From the NCBI RefSeq assembly GCF_027105055.1, contig NZ_CP114264.1:2914001-2978000 (forward strand): a DNA stretch of 64,000 nucleotides, given 5' to 3'. The notes beneath the pieces are model-generated. The model searched no databases. It was not told the origin of the DNA and was given only the letters and a program-made list of their open reading frames with translations. Position numbers and translations under genes: made by a program. Shown here one piece after another: positions 36,691 through 46,593 of this stretch; positions within the stretch are counted from its first letter, which is position 1; each line of letters opens with the position of its first letter. The DNA is from Acinetobacter sp. TR3 (GTDB taxonomy: Bacteria; Pseudomonadota; Gammaproteobacteria; Pseudomonadales; Moraxellaceae).

Positions 36691-37709
36691 CAACTAGCAA
36701 ACCAGCTATATGGTTCCCTGCAATAAGAACACATACTGGTACAGATGTTTTTACAGAACGATTAGTAGAAGGATTAAATAAACAAGGAATAAAAGCAGAA
36801 ATAACTTGGTTACCATTACGAGCTGAATATCTACCTTGGACTGTACCCATTCCATCTCCCCCAAAATGGGCAACCATAGTACATGTAAATACTTGGTTAC
36901 ATACTCGATTTTTACCTAAACAATTACCTGTAATTGCGACCTTACACCATGCTATTCACGATCCTGAATTACATCCACGCAAGGGCATGTTAAGAGCAGC
37001 TTATCACAGGTATTGGATAGCACCGAATGAACGACGCGTAATGCAACTAGCAAATCATGTTACTGCTGTAAGCCAATTTGTGGCAAAAATGGCACAACAG
37101 ACCTTGTGTAATGTTCCAATACAAGTAATTTATAACAGCATTGATACAGATAAATATAAACCTAGTCACTACCATAAAAAATCTAATGAACAATTTCAAT
37201 TACTTTATGTCGGAGCATGGCGTAATTTAAAAGGTGTAGACTTATTATTCCCCATAATAAGCAAATTAGGTGATAATTTTAAGCTCCAATATACAGGTGG
37301 TGAAGCAGCAAAAAAAGATAGCATATATATGCCACCGAATACACATGATTTAGGAAAGTTGACTCATGAACAAGTAATTAAAGCAATGCAAAATGCTGAT
37401 GCTCTTTTATTTCCATCAAGAAGTGAAGGATTCGGATTAGTTGTTATTGAAGCAATGGCCTGTGGTTTACCTGTTGTTATTACCAATGGTTCAGCATTAA
37501 CTGAACTAATAAATCATGGTGTGACAGGTCTTTTATGTGAAAAAGATAATATTCAGGATTTCGTCGAAACGATTCAATATTTAAAACGAAACCCCAAAAA
37601 ATGTATAGAGATAGGAAAAATGGCGAGAGAAATGGCTATTCAAAGATTTAATACCGATAATATGTTGAAAGAATATATCAATATATATAATCTAATCGTT
37701 AGAACCTAA
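36687..37709 (+). CDS. GT4 family glycosyltransferase
   Basis: 340 residues. N-terminal acceptor domain from FPAIRTHTGTDVFTERLVEGL; C-terminal domain with LLYVGAWRNLKGVDLL and the E-x7-E motif in SRSEGFGLVVIEAMACGLPVV. Donor unknown; mannose or GDP-sugars are plausible because the island makes GDP-sugars. Its ATG overlaps the preceding stop (ATGA). Its 3' end overlaps the convergent GT2 gene by 11 bases. It is somewhat less AT-rich than the acyltransferase gene upstream. Confidence 0.88.
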   Translation: MTTSKPAIWFPAIRTHTGTDVFTERLVEGLNKQGIKAEITWLPLRAEYLPWTVPIPSPPKWATIVHVNTWLHTRFLPKQLPVIATLHHAIHDPELHPRKGMLRAAYHRYWIAPNERRVMQLANHVTAVSQFVAKMAQQTLCNVPIQVIYNSIDTDKYKPSHYHKKSNEQFQLLYVGAWRNLKGVDLLFPIISKLGDNFKLQYTGGEAAKKDSIYMPPNTHDLGKLTHEQVIKAMQNADALLFPSRSEGFGLVVIEAMACGLPVVITNGSALTELINHGVTGLLCEKDNIQDFVETIQYLKRNPKKCIEIGKMAREMAIQRFNTDNMLKEYINIYNLIVRT

Positions 37710-38436
37710 TAAACATTCTTTTAGTTAACTTTAGTATAAACAATATATATTGAACCCATTTATTTTTTTCAGTAAGGAGCTGAACACGAAATGCCTCTGT
37801 ACATGTTCCAATAGCATCATATGAGCTTACGCCCTCAACTCCAAACTCTCCAACCAAACAATCTATATATTTTACGTTCACTCCACTTTGACAACATTTT
37901 TTGATAAATAATTGATCTGCAGCGATTGGAAACTTTCTTGAATAATAACCATATTGATGATGTAATTCTTTCCGAATCAATAACCCTAAAGCATGTGCAG
38001 AAACCCAATGAAATTGTCCCACCCACCAAGACGGTTTATTACTTGGCTTTGATATATATTGCCCTATCTTGATTTGTGCAGTTACCATATCTACTCTTCC
38101 TTCAAGTGCATTCTTATAATCCTTCACAGCATTTGAATAAAATATATCATCTGCACCAGCAACTAGATAATACTCTCCCTCACAAGCCTTAATCCCTTTA
38201 TTCAGTGCATCGTAGATTCCAAAATCAGCTTCTGAGATTATTTTTATATTTAAGTCAACAATCTTTTTTAAAGTTTCTAAAGTACTATCTGTAGATAATC
38301 CATCCACTACAACCCATTCAAAATTTTGATCCGTTTGCATCCTTAGACTTTCAATTAAATGATGAATACAATCTTCTGCATTATAAATGGCTGTAATAAT
38401 ACTAATTTTCCCATCAAAATCTTCTGCTTTGATCAT
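37699..38436 (-). CDS. GT2 family glycosyltransferase (WcaE/WcaA-like)
   Basis: 245 residues, GT-A fold. It has KISIITAIYNAEDCIHHLIESL, WVVVDGLSTDSTLETL, SEADFGIYDALNKGIKACEGEYYLVAGADD (a DxD-like metal site) and a C-terminal FVSAHAL-like acceptor region (QFHWVSAHALGLLIRKE). It is the last gene of the long minus-strand sugar operon; its ATG is three bases past the manC stop. It probably adds one residue of the glycan; colanic acid enzymes of this type are fucosyl- or galactosyltransferases, so fucose is a reasonable guess. Confidence 0.86.
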   Translation of the reverse strand: MIKAEDFDGKISIITAIYNAEDCIHHLIESLRMQTDQNFEWVVVDGLSTDSTLETLKKIVDLNIKIISEADFGIYDALNKGIKACEGEYYLVAGADDIFYSNAVKDYKNALEGRVDMVTAQIKIGQYISKPSNKPSWWVGQFHWVSAHALGLLIRKELHHQYGYYSRKFPIAADQLFIKKCCQSGVNVKYIDCLVGEFGVEGVSSYDAIGTCTEAFRVQLLTEKNKWVQYILFILKLTKRMFIRF

Positions 38437-38439
38437 TCA

Positions 38440-39864
38440 CTAAGCACGCCCATATTGATCTTTGAAGCGTATAATATCATCTTCACTAAGATAACTACCT
38501 GACTGAATTTCTATTAATTCTAAGGGAATACAACCTGGGTTCTCCAAACTATGCATTGTACCTAAAGGAATAAATGTTGATTCATTTTCAGTCACATAAT
38601 ACTGTTTCTCACCATTTATTACTTTTGCTGTACCTTTAACCACAACCCAATGCTCTGCTCGATGATGATGTAATTGTAACGATAACTTTGCTTTAGGATT
38701 CACTGTAATCCGTTTAACTTGATAGCGTTCTCCAACATCAATACAATCATATTTTCCCCAAGGTCTAACTACTTCTTTATGTTGTAATAATTCTATTCTT
38801 TGTTGCTGTTTTAATTGTGCAACAATACTTTTTATTTCTTGTGATTTATCCTGATGTGCAATAAGAACAGCATCTTTGGTTTCAACCACAATGAGATTTT
38901 CCACCCCTAAGACTGTCACTAAACGAGAAGATGCATAAATATAATTACTTTGACTTTGTTCAGTAAGAACATCTCCAAATATTACATTTTGTTGTTCATC
39001 TTTTTGATTAGACTGCCATAATGATGACCATGAACCTAAATCATTCCACCCTACATCAAGCCCAACTACAACACCTTGTGTAGTATGCTCCATAATCGCA
39101 TAGTCAATTGAGTCTTCTGGGCATTGTTGAAACTCATTTAAACCGATCCGAATAAAGTCTAAATCTTTAGTTTTATATTGCCATGCATTTAAACAATTTT
39201 GATAAATATTAATTTGATATTTTTTTAATTCTTGCAGAAAAATTTGTGTTTGAAACATAAACATTCCACTATTCCACAAATAATTTTGACTTGATACATA
39301 ATGTTCTGCGGTATGAATATCTGGTTTTTCTACAAATTTATCTAGTTTATATATTTTTTTATTTATTATTTGTTCACCTAGTTGAATATAACCATAACCT
39401 ATATTGGGTTCAGTCGGTTTTACACCAAAGATTACTAATTTCTCTAATTGTGCTTGCGATTCAGCAAGCAGAATACTGTTCTGAAAACTAGTGATATCGG
39501 CAATATAATGATCTGCGGATAATATTAGTAATGTAATATTTTGCTCGGGATATAATTCTTGTGCTCTTAAAGCCGCTAGAGTAATTGCTGGTGCAGTATT
39601 CTTTGCACAAGGCTCTAAAATAATAGAAGCTTGCTCAATATTAATTTGGCGTAATTGTTCCGCAACAACAAAACGATGATCTTCATTACATACCACAATC
39701 GGTGCTAACGTTTTTTGTGACAAATTTTCCAAACGTTTTAATGTTAATTGCAACATGGTGTACTTTTCATCAACCAAATGCAAAAATTGTTTAGGATAAG
39801 ATTGTCGAGACAGTGGCCACAATCTTGTACCAGAACCACCCGCTAAAATCACAGGTACAATCAT
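38440..39864 (-). CDS. manC: Mannose-1-phosphate guanylyltransferase / mannose-6-phosphate isomerase
   Basis: 474 residues, bifunctional type II. The N-terminal GTP-transferase has the signature VILAGGSGTRLWPLSRQSYPKQF and VEKPDIHTAEHYV; the C-terminal cupin isomerase domain has RPWGKYDCIDVGERYQVKRI, QLHHHRAEHWVVVKGTA and FIPLGTMHSLENPG. It makes GDP-mannose, the substrate of Gmd in the same operon. AGGAT precedes its ATG. No phosphomannomutase is in the window, so mannose-1-phosphate must come from a gene elsewhere. Confidence 0.95.
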   Translation of the reverse strand: MIVPVILAGGSGTRLWPLSRQSYPKQFLHLVDEKYTMLQLTLKRLENLSQKTLAPIVVCNEDHRFVVAEQLRQINIEQASIILEPCAKNTAPAITLAALRAQELYPEQNITLLILSADHYIADITSFQNSILLAESQAQLEKLVIFGVKPTEPNIGYGYIQLGEQIINKKIYKLDKFVEKPDIHTAEHYVSSQNYLWNSGMFMFQTQIFLQELKKYQINIYQNCLNAWQYKTKDLDFIRIGLNEFQQCPEDSIDYAIMEHTTQGVVVGLDVGWNDLGSWSSLWQSNQKDEQQNVIFGDVLTEQSQSNYIYASSRLVTVLGVENLIVVETKDAVLIAHQDKSQEIKSIVAQLKQQQRIELLQHKEVVRPWGKYDCIDVGERYQVKRITVNPKAKLSLQLHHHRAEHWVVVKGTAKVINGEKQYYVTENESTFIPLGTMHSLENPGCIPLELIEIQSGSYLSEDDIIRFKDQYGRA

Positions 39865-39879
39865 AATCCTATCCTTGAA

Positions 39880-40857
39880 CTATATACTTCTTAGCTGTCC
39901 TTGATGATTAAGATACCATAAATAGGTTTGTTTTAATCCCTGTTTTAAGGAAATTCGATGTTTCCAACCTAGTTGATGCAAACGTGAAACATCTAATACT
40001 TTTCGGGGGGTACCATCTGGTTTTTGGTGATTAAAGATTAATTCCCCATAATATCCAATAACTTCGCAAATCAGCTGTGCAAGTGTCTGTATTGTCACTT
40101 CTTCACCTGTACCAATATTTAAATGTGATTGCATTGTTTCGGTCACATTTTGATATTGCGTTAAAGATGTATTCATCACATGTACACAGGCGGCTGCCAT
40201 ATCATCAACATAAAGAAATTCCCTCTTTGCTTGCCCAGTTCCCCAAATTTCAACCTGTTTTTGCTTGGTAATTTTAGCAATGTGAATACGTTGTATTAAG
40301 GCTGGAATCACATGACTATTTTGATCGTGAAAGTTATCATTTACACCATATAAATTGGTTGGCATAACACTACGATAGTCACGTTCGTACTGACGATTAT
40401 AACTTTCACACAATTTAATCCCTGCAATCTTGGCAATGGCATAAGGTTCATTGCTCGCTTCCAAGTATCCTGTTAATAATGCTTCTTCTTTAATGGGTTG
40501 TTCTGCAAATTTTGGATAAATACAGGATGAGCCTAAAAATAATAGTTTTTGTACATTTGTCTGATGTGCTGCCTGAATAATATTATTTTGTATCATTAAA
40601 TTCTGATAAATAAATTCGGCTGGATAATGCTGATTAGCATAAATTCCACCGACTTTGGCAGCAGCTAAATAAATCTGATCAAATTGTTGCTGTTTAAAAA
40701 AATCTAATACTGCATTTTGCTGACTTAAATCTAAAGTTTCCCGACATGCTGTAACAAGTTCATTATTTGTATCTTGCTGTAATACACGCACAAGTGCAGA
40801 GCCAACCATCCCCTGATGCCCTGCAATAAATATTTTCTGTGCTTTGGCTTGACTCAT
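39880..40857 (-). CDS. fcl: GDP-L-fucose synthase
   Basis: 325 residues. It epimerises and reduces GDP-4-keto-6-deoxymannose to GDP-L-fucose with NADPH. The Rossmann start is [19 protein letters not shown]; active-site SSCIYP (Ser and Cys), YAIAKIAG (Tyr-x3-Lys) and NLYGVNDNF with HVIPALIQR are the Fcl/WcaG landmarks. It overlaps gmd by four bases (ATGA). With manC and gmd it gives a complete GDP-mannose to GDP-fucose route. Confidence 0.95.
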   Translation of the reverse strand: MSQAKAQKIFIAGHQGMVGSALVRVLQQDTNNELVTACRETLDLSQQNAVLDFFKQQQFDQIYLAAAKVGGIYANQHYPAEFIYQNLMIQNNIIQAAHQTNVQKLLFLGSSCIYPKFAEQPIKEEALLTGYLEASNEPYAIAKIAGIKLCESYNRQYERDYRSVMPTNLYGVNDNFHDQNSHVIPALIQRIHIAKITKQKQVEIWGTGQAKREFLYVDDMAAACVHVMNTSLTQYQNVTETMQSHLNIGTGEEVTIQTLAQLICEVIGYYGELIFNHQKPDGTPRKVLDVSRLHQLGWKHRISLKQGLKQTYLWYLNHQGQLRSI

Positions 40858-41978
40858 CTATCCGCTTCCCACGGTAAAAAGACTTCATGTCCAGATTGTT
40901 TTAATAAAGCATTACGTTGGGCTAGCTTTAAATCTTCCTGTACCATTTCCTTACACATCTCTTGCACAGTAATTTCAGGAATCCAGCCTAATTTTTCTTT
41001 AGCTTTTTGTGGTTCACCTAATAATGTTTCTACTTCAGTAGGTCTAAAATAACGAGCATCCACTCGTACAATAATATCCCCAACTTTTAACCCTGTGGCA
41101 ATATTACCTATTATTTGTTCAACCACTGCTATTTCATCTACCCCTTCACCTTCAAATCGTAAATAAATACCTAATTCTTGTGCAGACCATTGAATGAATT
41201 GGCGAACTGAAAACTGTTGTCCAGTGGCAATCACAAAATCTTCCGGCTGTTCTTGTTGCAACATTAACCATTGCATACGAACATAATCTTTAGCATGCCC
41301 CCAATCTCGCAAAGCATTTAAATTACCAAGATATAAGCATTTTTCTAAACCTAAAGCGATATATGCTAACCCTCGAGTAATTTTGCGAGTCACAAAAGTT
41401 TCACCACGACGAGGAGATTCATGGTTAAACAGAATGCCATTACAAGCATATATTCCATAGGCTTCACGATAATTAATTGTAATCCAATAGGCATATAATT
41501 TTGCAACTGCATAAGGTGACCGAGGATAAAATGGTGTTGTTTCTGTTTGTGGTGTTTCTTGTACTAGACCATATAATTCAGAAGTAGATGCTTGATAAAA
41601 TTTAGTTTTTTTCTCTAGGCCTAAAAACCGAATCGCCTCAAGTAAACGTAATGTTCCTAAGGCATCCACATCTGCGGTGTATTCAGGAGATTCAAAACTT
41701 ACTGCTACATGCGATTGTGCAGCTAAGTTATAGACTTCATCAGGTTGTACTTGCTGCAAAATACGGGTTAGATTTGATGAATCAGTTAAATCACCATAAT
41801 GTAGAATTAGACGTTTTCCATCTATATGTGGGTCTTGGTACAAATGGTCAATCCGCTGTGTATTAAACAATGATGAACGACGTTTAATCCCATGAACTTC
41901 ATAACCTTTTTCTAACAGAAATTCGGCTAGATATGAACCATCTTGTCCTGTAATACCTGTAATCAGTGCTTTTTTCAT
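40854..41978 (-). CDS. gmd: GDP-mannose 4,6-dehydratase
   Basis: 374 residues. It converts GDP-mannose to GDP-4-keto-6-deoxymannose with tightly bound [24 protein letters not shown] is the cofactor loop. Catalytic Thr and Glu are in QASTSELYG, Tyr-x3-Lys in [32 protein letters not shown] and [10 protein letters not shown] are characteristic of Gmd. AAGGAAATGAA precedes the ATG, 9 bases after the next upstream gene. Fcl takes the product. Confidence 0.96.
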   Translation of the reverse strand: MKKALITGITGQDGSYLAEFLLEKGYEVHGIKRRSSLFNTQRIDHLYQDPHIDGKRLILHYGDLTDSSNLTRILQQVQPDEVYNLAAQSHVAVSFESPEYTADVDALGTLRLLEAIRFLGLEKKTKFYQASTSELYGLVQETPQTETTPFYPRSPYAVAKLYAYWITINYREAYGIYACNGILFNHESPRRGETFVTRKITRGLAYIALGLEKCLYLGNLNALRDWGHAKDYVRMQWLMLQQEQPEDFVIATGQQFSVRQFIQWSAQELGIYLRFEGEGVDEIAVVEQIIGNIATGLKVGDIIVRVDARYFRPTEVETLLGEPQKAKEKLGWIPEITVQEMCKEMVQEDLKLAQRNALLKQSGHEVFLPWEADR

Positions 41979-41987
41979 TTCATTTCC

Positions 41988-42935
41988 TTACTTATCCAGT
42001 TCATAAAGCATACATTTAACTGTCTCTGGCATTGTTTTTTGAGCTTTCCATTTTAATTTCTGCTCTGCTTTAGATGGATCTGCCCGGCTAACAAGTAACT
42101 CGTTAGGTCTAAAAAACTCTTCTGATTGTCGGGTATATTTTTCCCAATCTAAATTTAGATTTTCAAAGACATTAACCACAAAATCTTTCAAAGAATAACT
42201 AACGCCAGTCGCAATAATGAAGTCATCTGGTTCTTGAGCCTGCAAAATTTCCCACATAGCTTCCACATATTCTGGAGCAAAGCCCCAATCCCTATAAATA
42301 TCAAGCCTGCCTAAGATAAGAGTTTCTTTTGAACCAGCAGCAATACGCTGAGCTGTTGATATGATTTTTTTAGTAACAAACGTATCAGGTCTCAATCTTG
42401 ACTCATGATTAAATAAAAAACCTGTACATACAAAAATTGAATATGCATCTCGATATGTCTGTACTAGCCAATGGCTAGATGATTTTCCAATAGCGTATGG
42501 GCTTTTAGGTGCAAAAATAGTTTTTTCGCAAATTGGTATTCCTAAACTATCACCAAAACATTCACTTGAACCCGCATTATAAATCTTTGTATTCAGTTGA
42601 TGATTTCGACAAGTTTCAAGAATATTGAGTAAGCCCAAAGTACAACTTTTAATTGTTTCTGCTGGTAATGTGAATGAAATAGCAACAGAGGATTGGCTTG
42701 CTAAATAATAAATCTCATTAGGATTAATGGAGATAATAAGCTGTTCAATTTCAAAATATGATTCTAGGTTAACATTAAATATATGAGCTAGATGATTAAT
42801 ATTAAGTTTATGAAAATTATCAAGATAGTCTTTCCTAGAAGTACCATAAACGGAATATCCCTGATTGAGTAAAAATTTTGCAAGATAAGCACCATCTTGA
42901 CCTGATATTCCAAAAATTAATGCCGTCTTATTCAA
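41988..42935 (-). CDS. Second GDP-mannose 4,6-dehydratase-like protein
   Basis: 315 residues, shorter than the adjacent Gmd, like the A-band type enzyme of Pseudomonas. It keeps GISGQDGAYLAKFLLNQGY, SPYAIGKSSSHW and FNHESRLRPDTFVTKKI, but the catalytic TSE triad reads SSE (AGSSECFG). It may make the same GDP-ketosugar for another branch (for example D-rhamnose or a GDP-amino sugar) or may have changed reaction. The TTG start overlaps the stop of the upstream GT4 gene by four bases with GAGAG ahead of it. A plain duplicate with lower activity is also possible. Confidence 0.82.
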   Translation of the reverse strand: MNKTALIFGISGQDGAYLAKFLLNQGYSVYGTSRKDYLDNFHKLNINHLAHIFNVNLESYFEIEQLIISINPNEIYYLASQSSVAISFTLPAETIKSCTLGLLNILETCRNHQLNTKIYNAGSSECFGDSLGIPICEKTIFAPKSPYAIGKSSSHWLVQTYRDAYSIFVCTGFLFNHESRLRPDTFVTKKIISTAQRIAAGSKETLILGRLDIYRDWGFAPEYVEAMWEILQAQEPDDFIIATGVSYSLKDFVVNVFENLNLDWEKYTRQSEEFFRPNELLVSRADPSKAEQKLKWKAQKTMPETVKCMLYELDK

Positions 42936-44014
42936 AGTAAACTCTCATAAACTTCTCTAGTTTGTATAGCACAATTCTTCCAAGTAAATTTTTTTACATG
43001 CTCAATACCATCAGCTACAAGTGACTCCCTCAAACTTGTGTCAAAAATAATTTTAGATAAAGCCTCACTCATATCTTCTACTGAATTAGGATTAAAATAT
43101 AAACCAGCATCCCCAACGACTTCTGGAATAGAACTAGTATTACTAACCACTACGGGACATCCTCTAATCATTGCCTCTAATGGAGGTAAACCGAACCCCT
43201 CGTATAAAGATGGGTATACAAAAGCTAAAGCATTCTTATATAGACTATCTAATATAAGGTCATCATTTCCTATATGAATAATATATGACTCACTAATACC
43301 TAAGCTGTTAAATAGACTTAATTCCTCTTTTGAAAATGCCCCACCACCAAAAACATATAATTTTATTCTATTTTTTAAGTAATTATTAATTGAATATGCT
43401 TTAATAAAATTTTTAAAATTCTTATATCCATTACGCGAACCCACATACAAAATATAATCATCTTTTTTTTCAATTGGAATACCAACATCTAAACTCACCC
43501 CCAAATATATAACAGAAATTTTTTCCTCAGGGATATTTAATATATTAATTAAATCAGATTTAGTTTTTTCAGAGATACAAATTACATGATCACAACGATT
43601 AATAGAAATTTCTTTATTCTTTCTAGTTTCATCATTAGTATTAAAATTATCTGGAAATATTTCATGAATCATATCATATACTGTAATAATTTTTTTAGAC
43701 TTTGAATTATTAACATATGGCTTATAATAAGTCATATGACAAATATCATATGAAAATATCTTATCATCCAAATTATCTATAAAATAATTAAAATATCTAT
43801 ATAACTGATTTGTGTATTTTGGATATTCACCCCAATAATATCCTTTTGTAAATTTTGACTCCCTAATATATTCATTTTTATATAATGGAGCGACTATTTT
43901 AAGATCATCATTTCTATTTAAAGAATTAATTTCATTTGATAGTTCAAAAAAATATCTTGAGATACCTCCAAACCTTTGATTGCAAAAAATTGCAGAATCA
44001 AATTTTATTTTCAT
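42932..44014 (-). CDS. GT4 family glycosyltransferase (mannosyltransferase-like)
   Basis: 360 residues. It opens KIKFDSAIFCNQRFGGISRYFFELSNEI, the GGISRY loop seen in WbdB/RfaG-like mannosyltransferases. YLGVSLDVG and DDYILYVGSRNGYKNFKNFI precede the E-x7-E motif in PSLYEGFGLPPLEAMIRGCPVV. Donor unknown; GDP-mannose or a GDP-deoxysugar is a fair guess from context. Very AT-rich with many Ile, Asn and Lys codons, unlike the flanking core genes. ATG overlaps the methyltransferase stop by four bases. Confidence 0.87.
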   Translation of the reverse strand: MKIKFDSAIFCNQRFGGISRYFFELSNEINSLNRNDDLKIVAPLYKNEYIRESKFTKGYYWGEYPKYTNQLYRYFNYFIDNLDDKIFSYDICHMTYYKPYVNNSKSKKIITVYDMIHEIFPDNFNTNDETRKNKEISINRCDHVICISEKTKSDLINILNIPEEKISVIYLGVSLDVGIPIEKKDDYILYVGSRNGYKNFKNFIKAYSINNYLKNRIKLYVFGGGAFSKEELSLFNSLGISESYIIHIGNDDLILDSLYKNALAFVYPSLYEGFGLPPLEAMIRGCPVVVSNTSSIPEVVGDAGLYFNPNSVEDMSEALSKIIFDTSLRESLVADGIEHVKKFTWKNCAIQTREVYESLL

Positions 44015-44784
44015 TTCTTTTCTCCAATCTCAAGATAATCATTCCATATTTTAGAAGAAACTCTTTTTTGAGTGAAAATAAAAAATAAATTATAAAATCT
44101 CATTAATATTTTGAATAATATAGGAGAAATTCTATTTTCTGAAAGTAAATGTATCTCAGCGTTGTATGAGTATAAGTTTTTATTATATTTTTTTGCTAAA
44201 TATTTTAAGGTTTTTTTTCTATAAAAACCAATATGTTGCCCATGATTTTGACCATAATACCACCAATCTTCAATTTTTGGAGTTGGTTCTGGAATTAATA
44301 AAGTGGAAAAGAAAATATTTGAGGAAATACTAAACATTTCATCCAGCGTATTTATCGGTCTTTCCAAATGTTCAAACACTTCAAAAGCCGTCAATAACTT
44401 TACACTCTTCCCATCATAACCAAAACCTTTAGCTAATAGATTAGCACAATATTTATCTTGCCAAAGTACATTAAATCCTACATCTCTCATTAAACGAGTA
44501 AAAATACCATAACCACCAGCAAAGTCTAAAATAATTTCATTTTTTATCTTTAGAAGAGCACATAAATTTGTTGCTCTTTTTGAGCACAAATGATTTCTTT
44601 GCATAATACCAGTATCAACATCATTAATGGCTGAATCATATGCTTCTTCTAGCCAATATGGATTTTCTGTTTGCACAAACCCGCAAATAGCACATTCATA
44701 GTATTTGACTACGTGATGAAGTAGCTTTCCTTGAAAGATATATTTACTTTCTGTATTATAGCAAATTCTGCAAACTTCATACAT
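44011..44784 (-). CDS. Class I SAM-dependent methyltransferase with N-terminal zinc-finger-like motif
   Basis: 257 residues from the ATG at 44784, preceded by GGTGGGT; starts six codons upstream are possible. The N-terminus has CRIC and CAIC (two CxxC pairs, about residues 5-8 and 31-34), then a methyltransferase-11/23 core with EIILDFAGGYGIFTRLM (motif I) and TAFEVFEHLERPI. Proteins of this layout methylate sugars or sugar nucleotides in glycan clusters. A 95-base gap separates it from the ABC gene upstream. Confidence 0.8.
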   Translation of the reverse strand: MYEVCRICYNTESKYIFQGKLLHHVVKYYECAICGFVQTENPYWLEEAYDSAINDVDTGIMQRNHLCSKRATNLCALLKIKNEIILDFAGGYGIFTRLMRDVGFNVLWQDKYCANLLAKGFGYDGKSVKLLTAFEVFEHLERPINTLDEMFSISSNIFFSTLLIPEPTPKIEDWWYYGQNHGQHIGFYRKKTLKYLAKKYNKNLYSYNAEIHLLSENRISPILFKILMRFYNLFFIFTQKRVSSKIWNDYLEIGEKK

Positions 44785-44879
44785 TAAAGTACCCACCATC
44801 AATTAAACTTAGTTAAACTTCAAATACTTATATATTAGTATTTATAATAGCATTAAATCCTTAATTATAATTTCTCACC

Positions 44880-46592
44880 TCACCCCAATCTTACAATCCT
44901 GTCACACTTCGCCACTGCACTTTCCCGATGAGCAATTATAATCATAGTTTTTTGCCCACTCAATTTTTGGATAGCTTCATTTACCGCTTGCTCTGTTTCT
45001 GTATCTAAAGCACTAGTTGCTTCATCCATAAATAAAATCTGTGGATTTTTATACAATGCGCGAGCAATTCCAACACGTTGTTTTTGCCCACCAGACAACA
45101 TCACTCCACATTCGCCAACTATTGTACCGTAACCTTGCGGTAATTGTTCCATTATGAAATTATGGATTTGCGCCTGTTTAGCCACAAATTCAACTTGAGC
45201 TAAATCAATCTGCTCGATTGGCACACCAAAGGCAATATTTTCTGCAATGGACTTATCTGCCAGATAAATACTTTGTGGAACATAGCCAACAATATTATAC
45301 CATGCTGCCATGTTTTGCTGCACTAACTCAGTATCATCAATAAAAATCTGACCACTTTGAGGTTTAAGCAAACCCAACATCAAATCCATTAGCGTACTTT
45401 TTCCACTACCACTTTTGCCAACAATGCCCACACTCGTATTTTTAACAATCGTAAAACTAAAGTCTCTAATCACGGACTTATCCTGCCTGCTTGGATAAGC
45501 AAACTCAAGATGCTCTAACCGGATTTCCTGATGAAAATCTAAAGTCTCGCCATTTTGTGCTAATTTTTTCTGACCCTGCTCTAGGGCAAATTCTCTTTGC
45601 ACATTATCAAAAACATGTTCTGAAAATTTAATCTGGGTCACTGAGCGATAGATATTTTGCGCTGCTGGTAACATACGATAAGCAGCAAAACCATACAAGC
45701 CTAATACTGGCAGAATATGCGATACATCCTTACCAGAATACGCTAGAATAATTGCCAAAATAATCAAACAACTATAACCTACTGTTTCAATAATATGTAA
45801 CGGAATCTGTCCTAATGTATCTTTCGTTGCATAATGTCTTGCATAAGTTCTAGAATATTTTTCAAAATTATCAAGATAGCCTTGCTGAGCATGATTGATA
45901 ATGACATCCTTAATCCCACCCAATGCTTCCTGACAGGATTGATAACGTTCAGTATTCGCCTCTGCAAAACCCAATCCAATACGATTAAGCCGTCTTTTCA
46001 CTATCCAGTAAATACCAAAATAAAATCCAATTAAAACCAATGCCGTTGAAATTGCCATAATAGGATCATAAATCAACAAAATCCCCACCATTGCACAAAG
46101 TACAACACCATAGGATAAGATGAGCAAAGCTGGTTGAATCATATTCCAGACCAACTGATCTGTTTCTGCTAATACATTTTTGATAAGCGCTGAACTATTA
46201 CGCTGTATAAAAAATTCATAATCCTGTTTTAAATAGATACTTAGTAATCGAGTTGAAAAATAATGACGCTGCAAATTACCAAAACGATATAGAGCATACT
46301 GCGTAACAATTTTAAACCCTGCTGAAAATATCACAACAAATAGAGATAATACTCCCATATACATAATAAATTGCTGGGTACTTTGGCTATTTGATAATAC
46401 ATATACTTTATGAAAAATAGGATTTGTTTCAATAATTAAAGGGTTTGATAAAACTGCTAAAAAAGGCATAATCGATACTACCCCAGCAGCTTCAATACAC
46501 GCCATCACTAAAACCAAAACTAGAACTAAAACTAATTTACGTTTATCTAGTGGTGTAAGAATCCGCCAAAGCTGTACTAAAGTATTTAACAC
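44880..46592 (-). CDS. PglK-like ABC flippase for lipid-linked oligosaccharide
   Basis: 570 residues in one chain: six transmembrane helices (about 15-310), then an ATPase domain with Walker A GIVGKSGSGKSTLMDLML, Q-loop YVPQSIYLADKSIAENIAFG, signature LSGGQKQRVGIARALYKNPQ, Walker B ILFMDEATSALD and the H-loop IIAHRES. It is closest in style to PglK/WlaB, which flips undecaprenyl-diphosphate-linked heptasaccharide in Campylobacter. The GTG start lies one base after the methyltransferase stop. It replaces a Wzx flippase here and would feed PglL. Confidence 0.88.
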   Translation of the reverse strand: MLNTLVQLWRILTPLDKRKLVLVLVLVLVMACIEAAGVVSIMPFLAVLSNPLIIETNPIFHKVYVLSNSQSTQQFIMYMGVLSLFVVIFSAGFKIVTQYALYRFGNLQRHYFSTRLLSIYLKQDYEFFIQRNSSALIKNVLAETDQLVWNMIQPALLILSYGVVLCAMVGILLIYDPIMAISTALVLIGFYFGIYWIVKRRLNRIGLGFAEANTERYQSCQEALGGIKDVIINHAQQGYLDNFEKYSRTYARHYATKDTLGQIPLHIIETVGYSCLIILAIILAYSGKDVSHILPVLGLYGFAAYRMLPAAQNIYRSVTQIKFSEHVFDNVQREFALEQGQKKLAQNGETLDFHQEIRLEHLEFAYPSRQDKSVIRDFSFTIVKNTSVGIVGKSGSGKSTLMDLMLGLLKPQSGQIFIDDTELVQQNMAAWYNIVGYVPQSIYLADKSIAENIAFGVPIEQIDLAQVEFVAKQAQIHNFIMEQLPQGYGTIVGECGVMLSGGQKQRVGIARALYKNPQILFMDEATSALDTETEQAVNEAIQKLSGQKTMIIIAHRESAVAKCDRIVRLG

Positions 46593-46593
46593 A

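Noticed and set aside
44880..46592. Drug exporter or lipid A flippase (MsbA) for the ABC protein
   Set aside because: It lies in the middle of a sugar operon with one- to four-base gene junctions, and its layout is like PglK; MsbA normally sits with lpxK.
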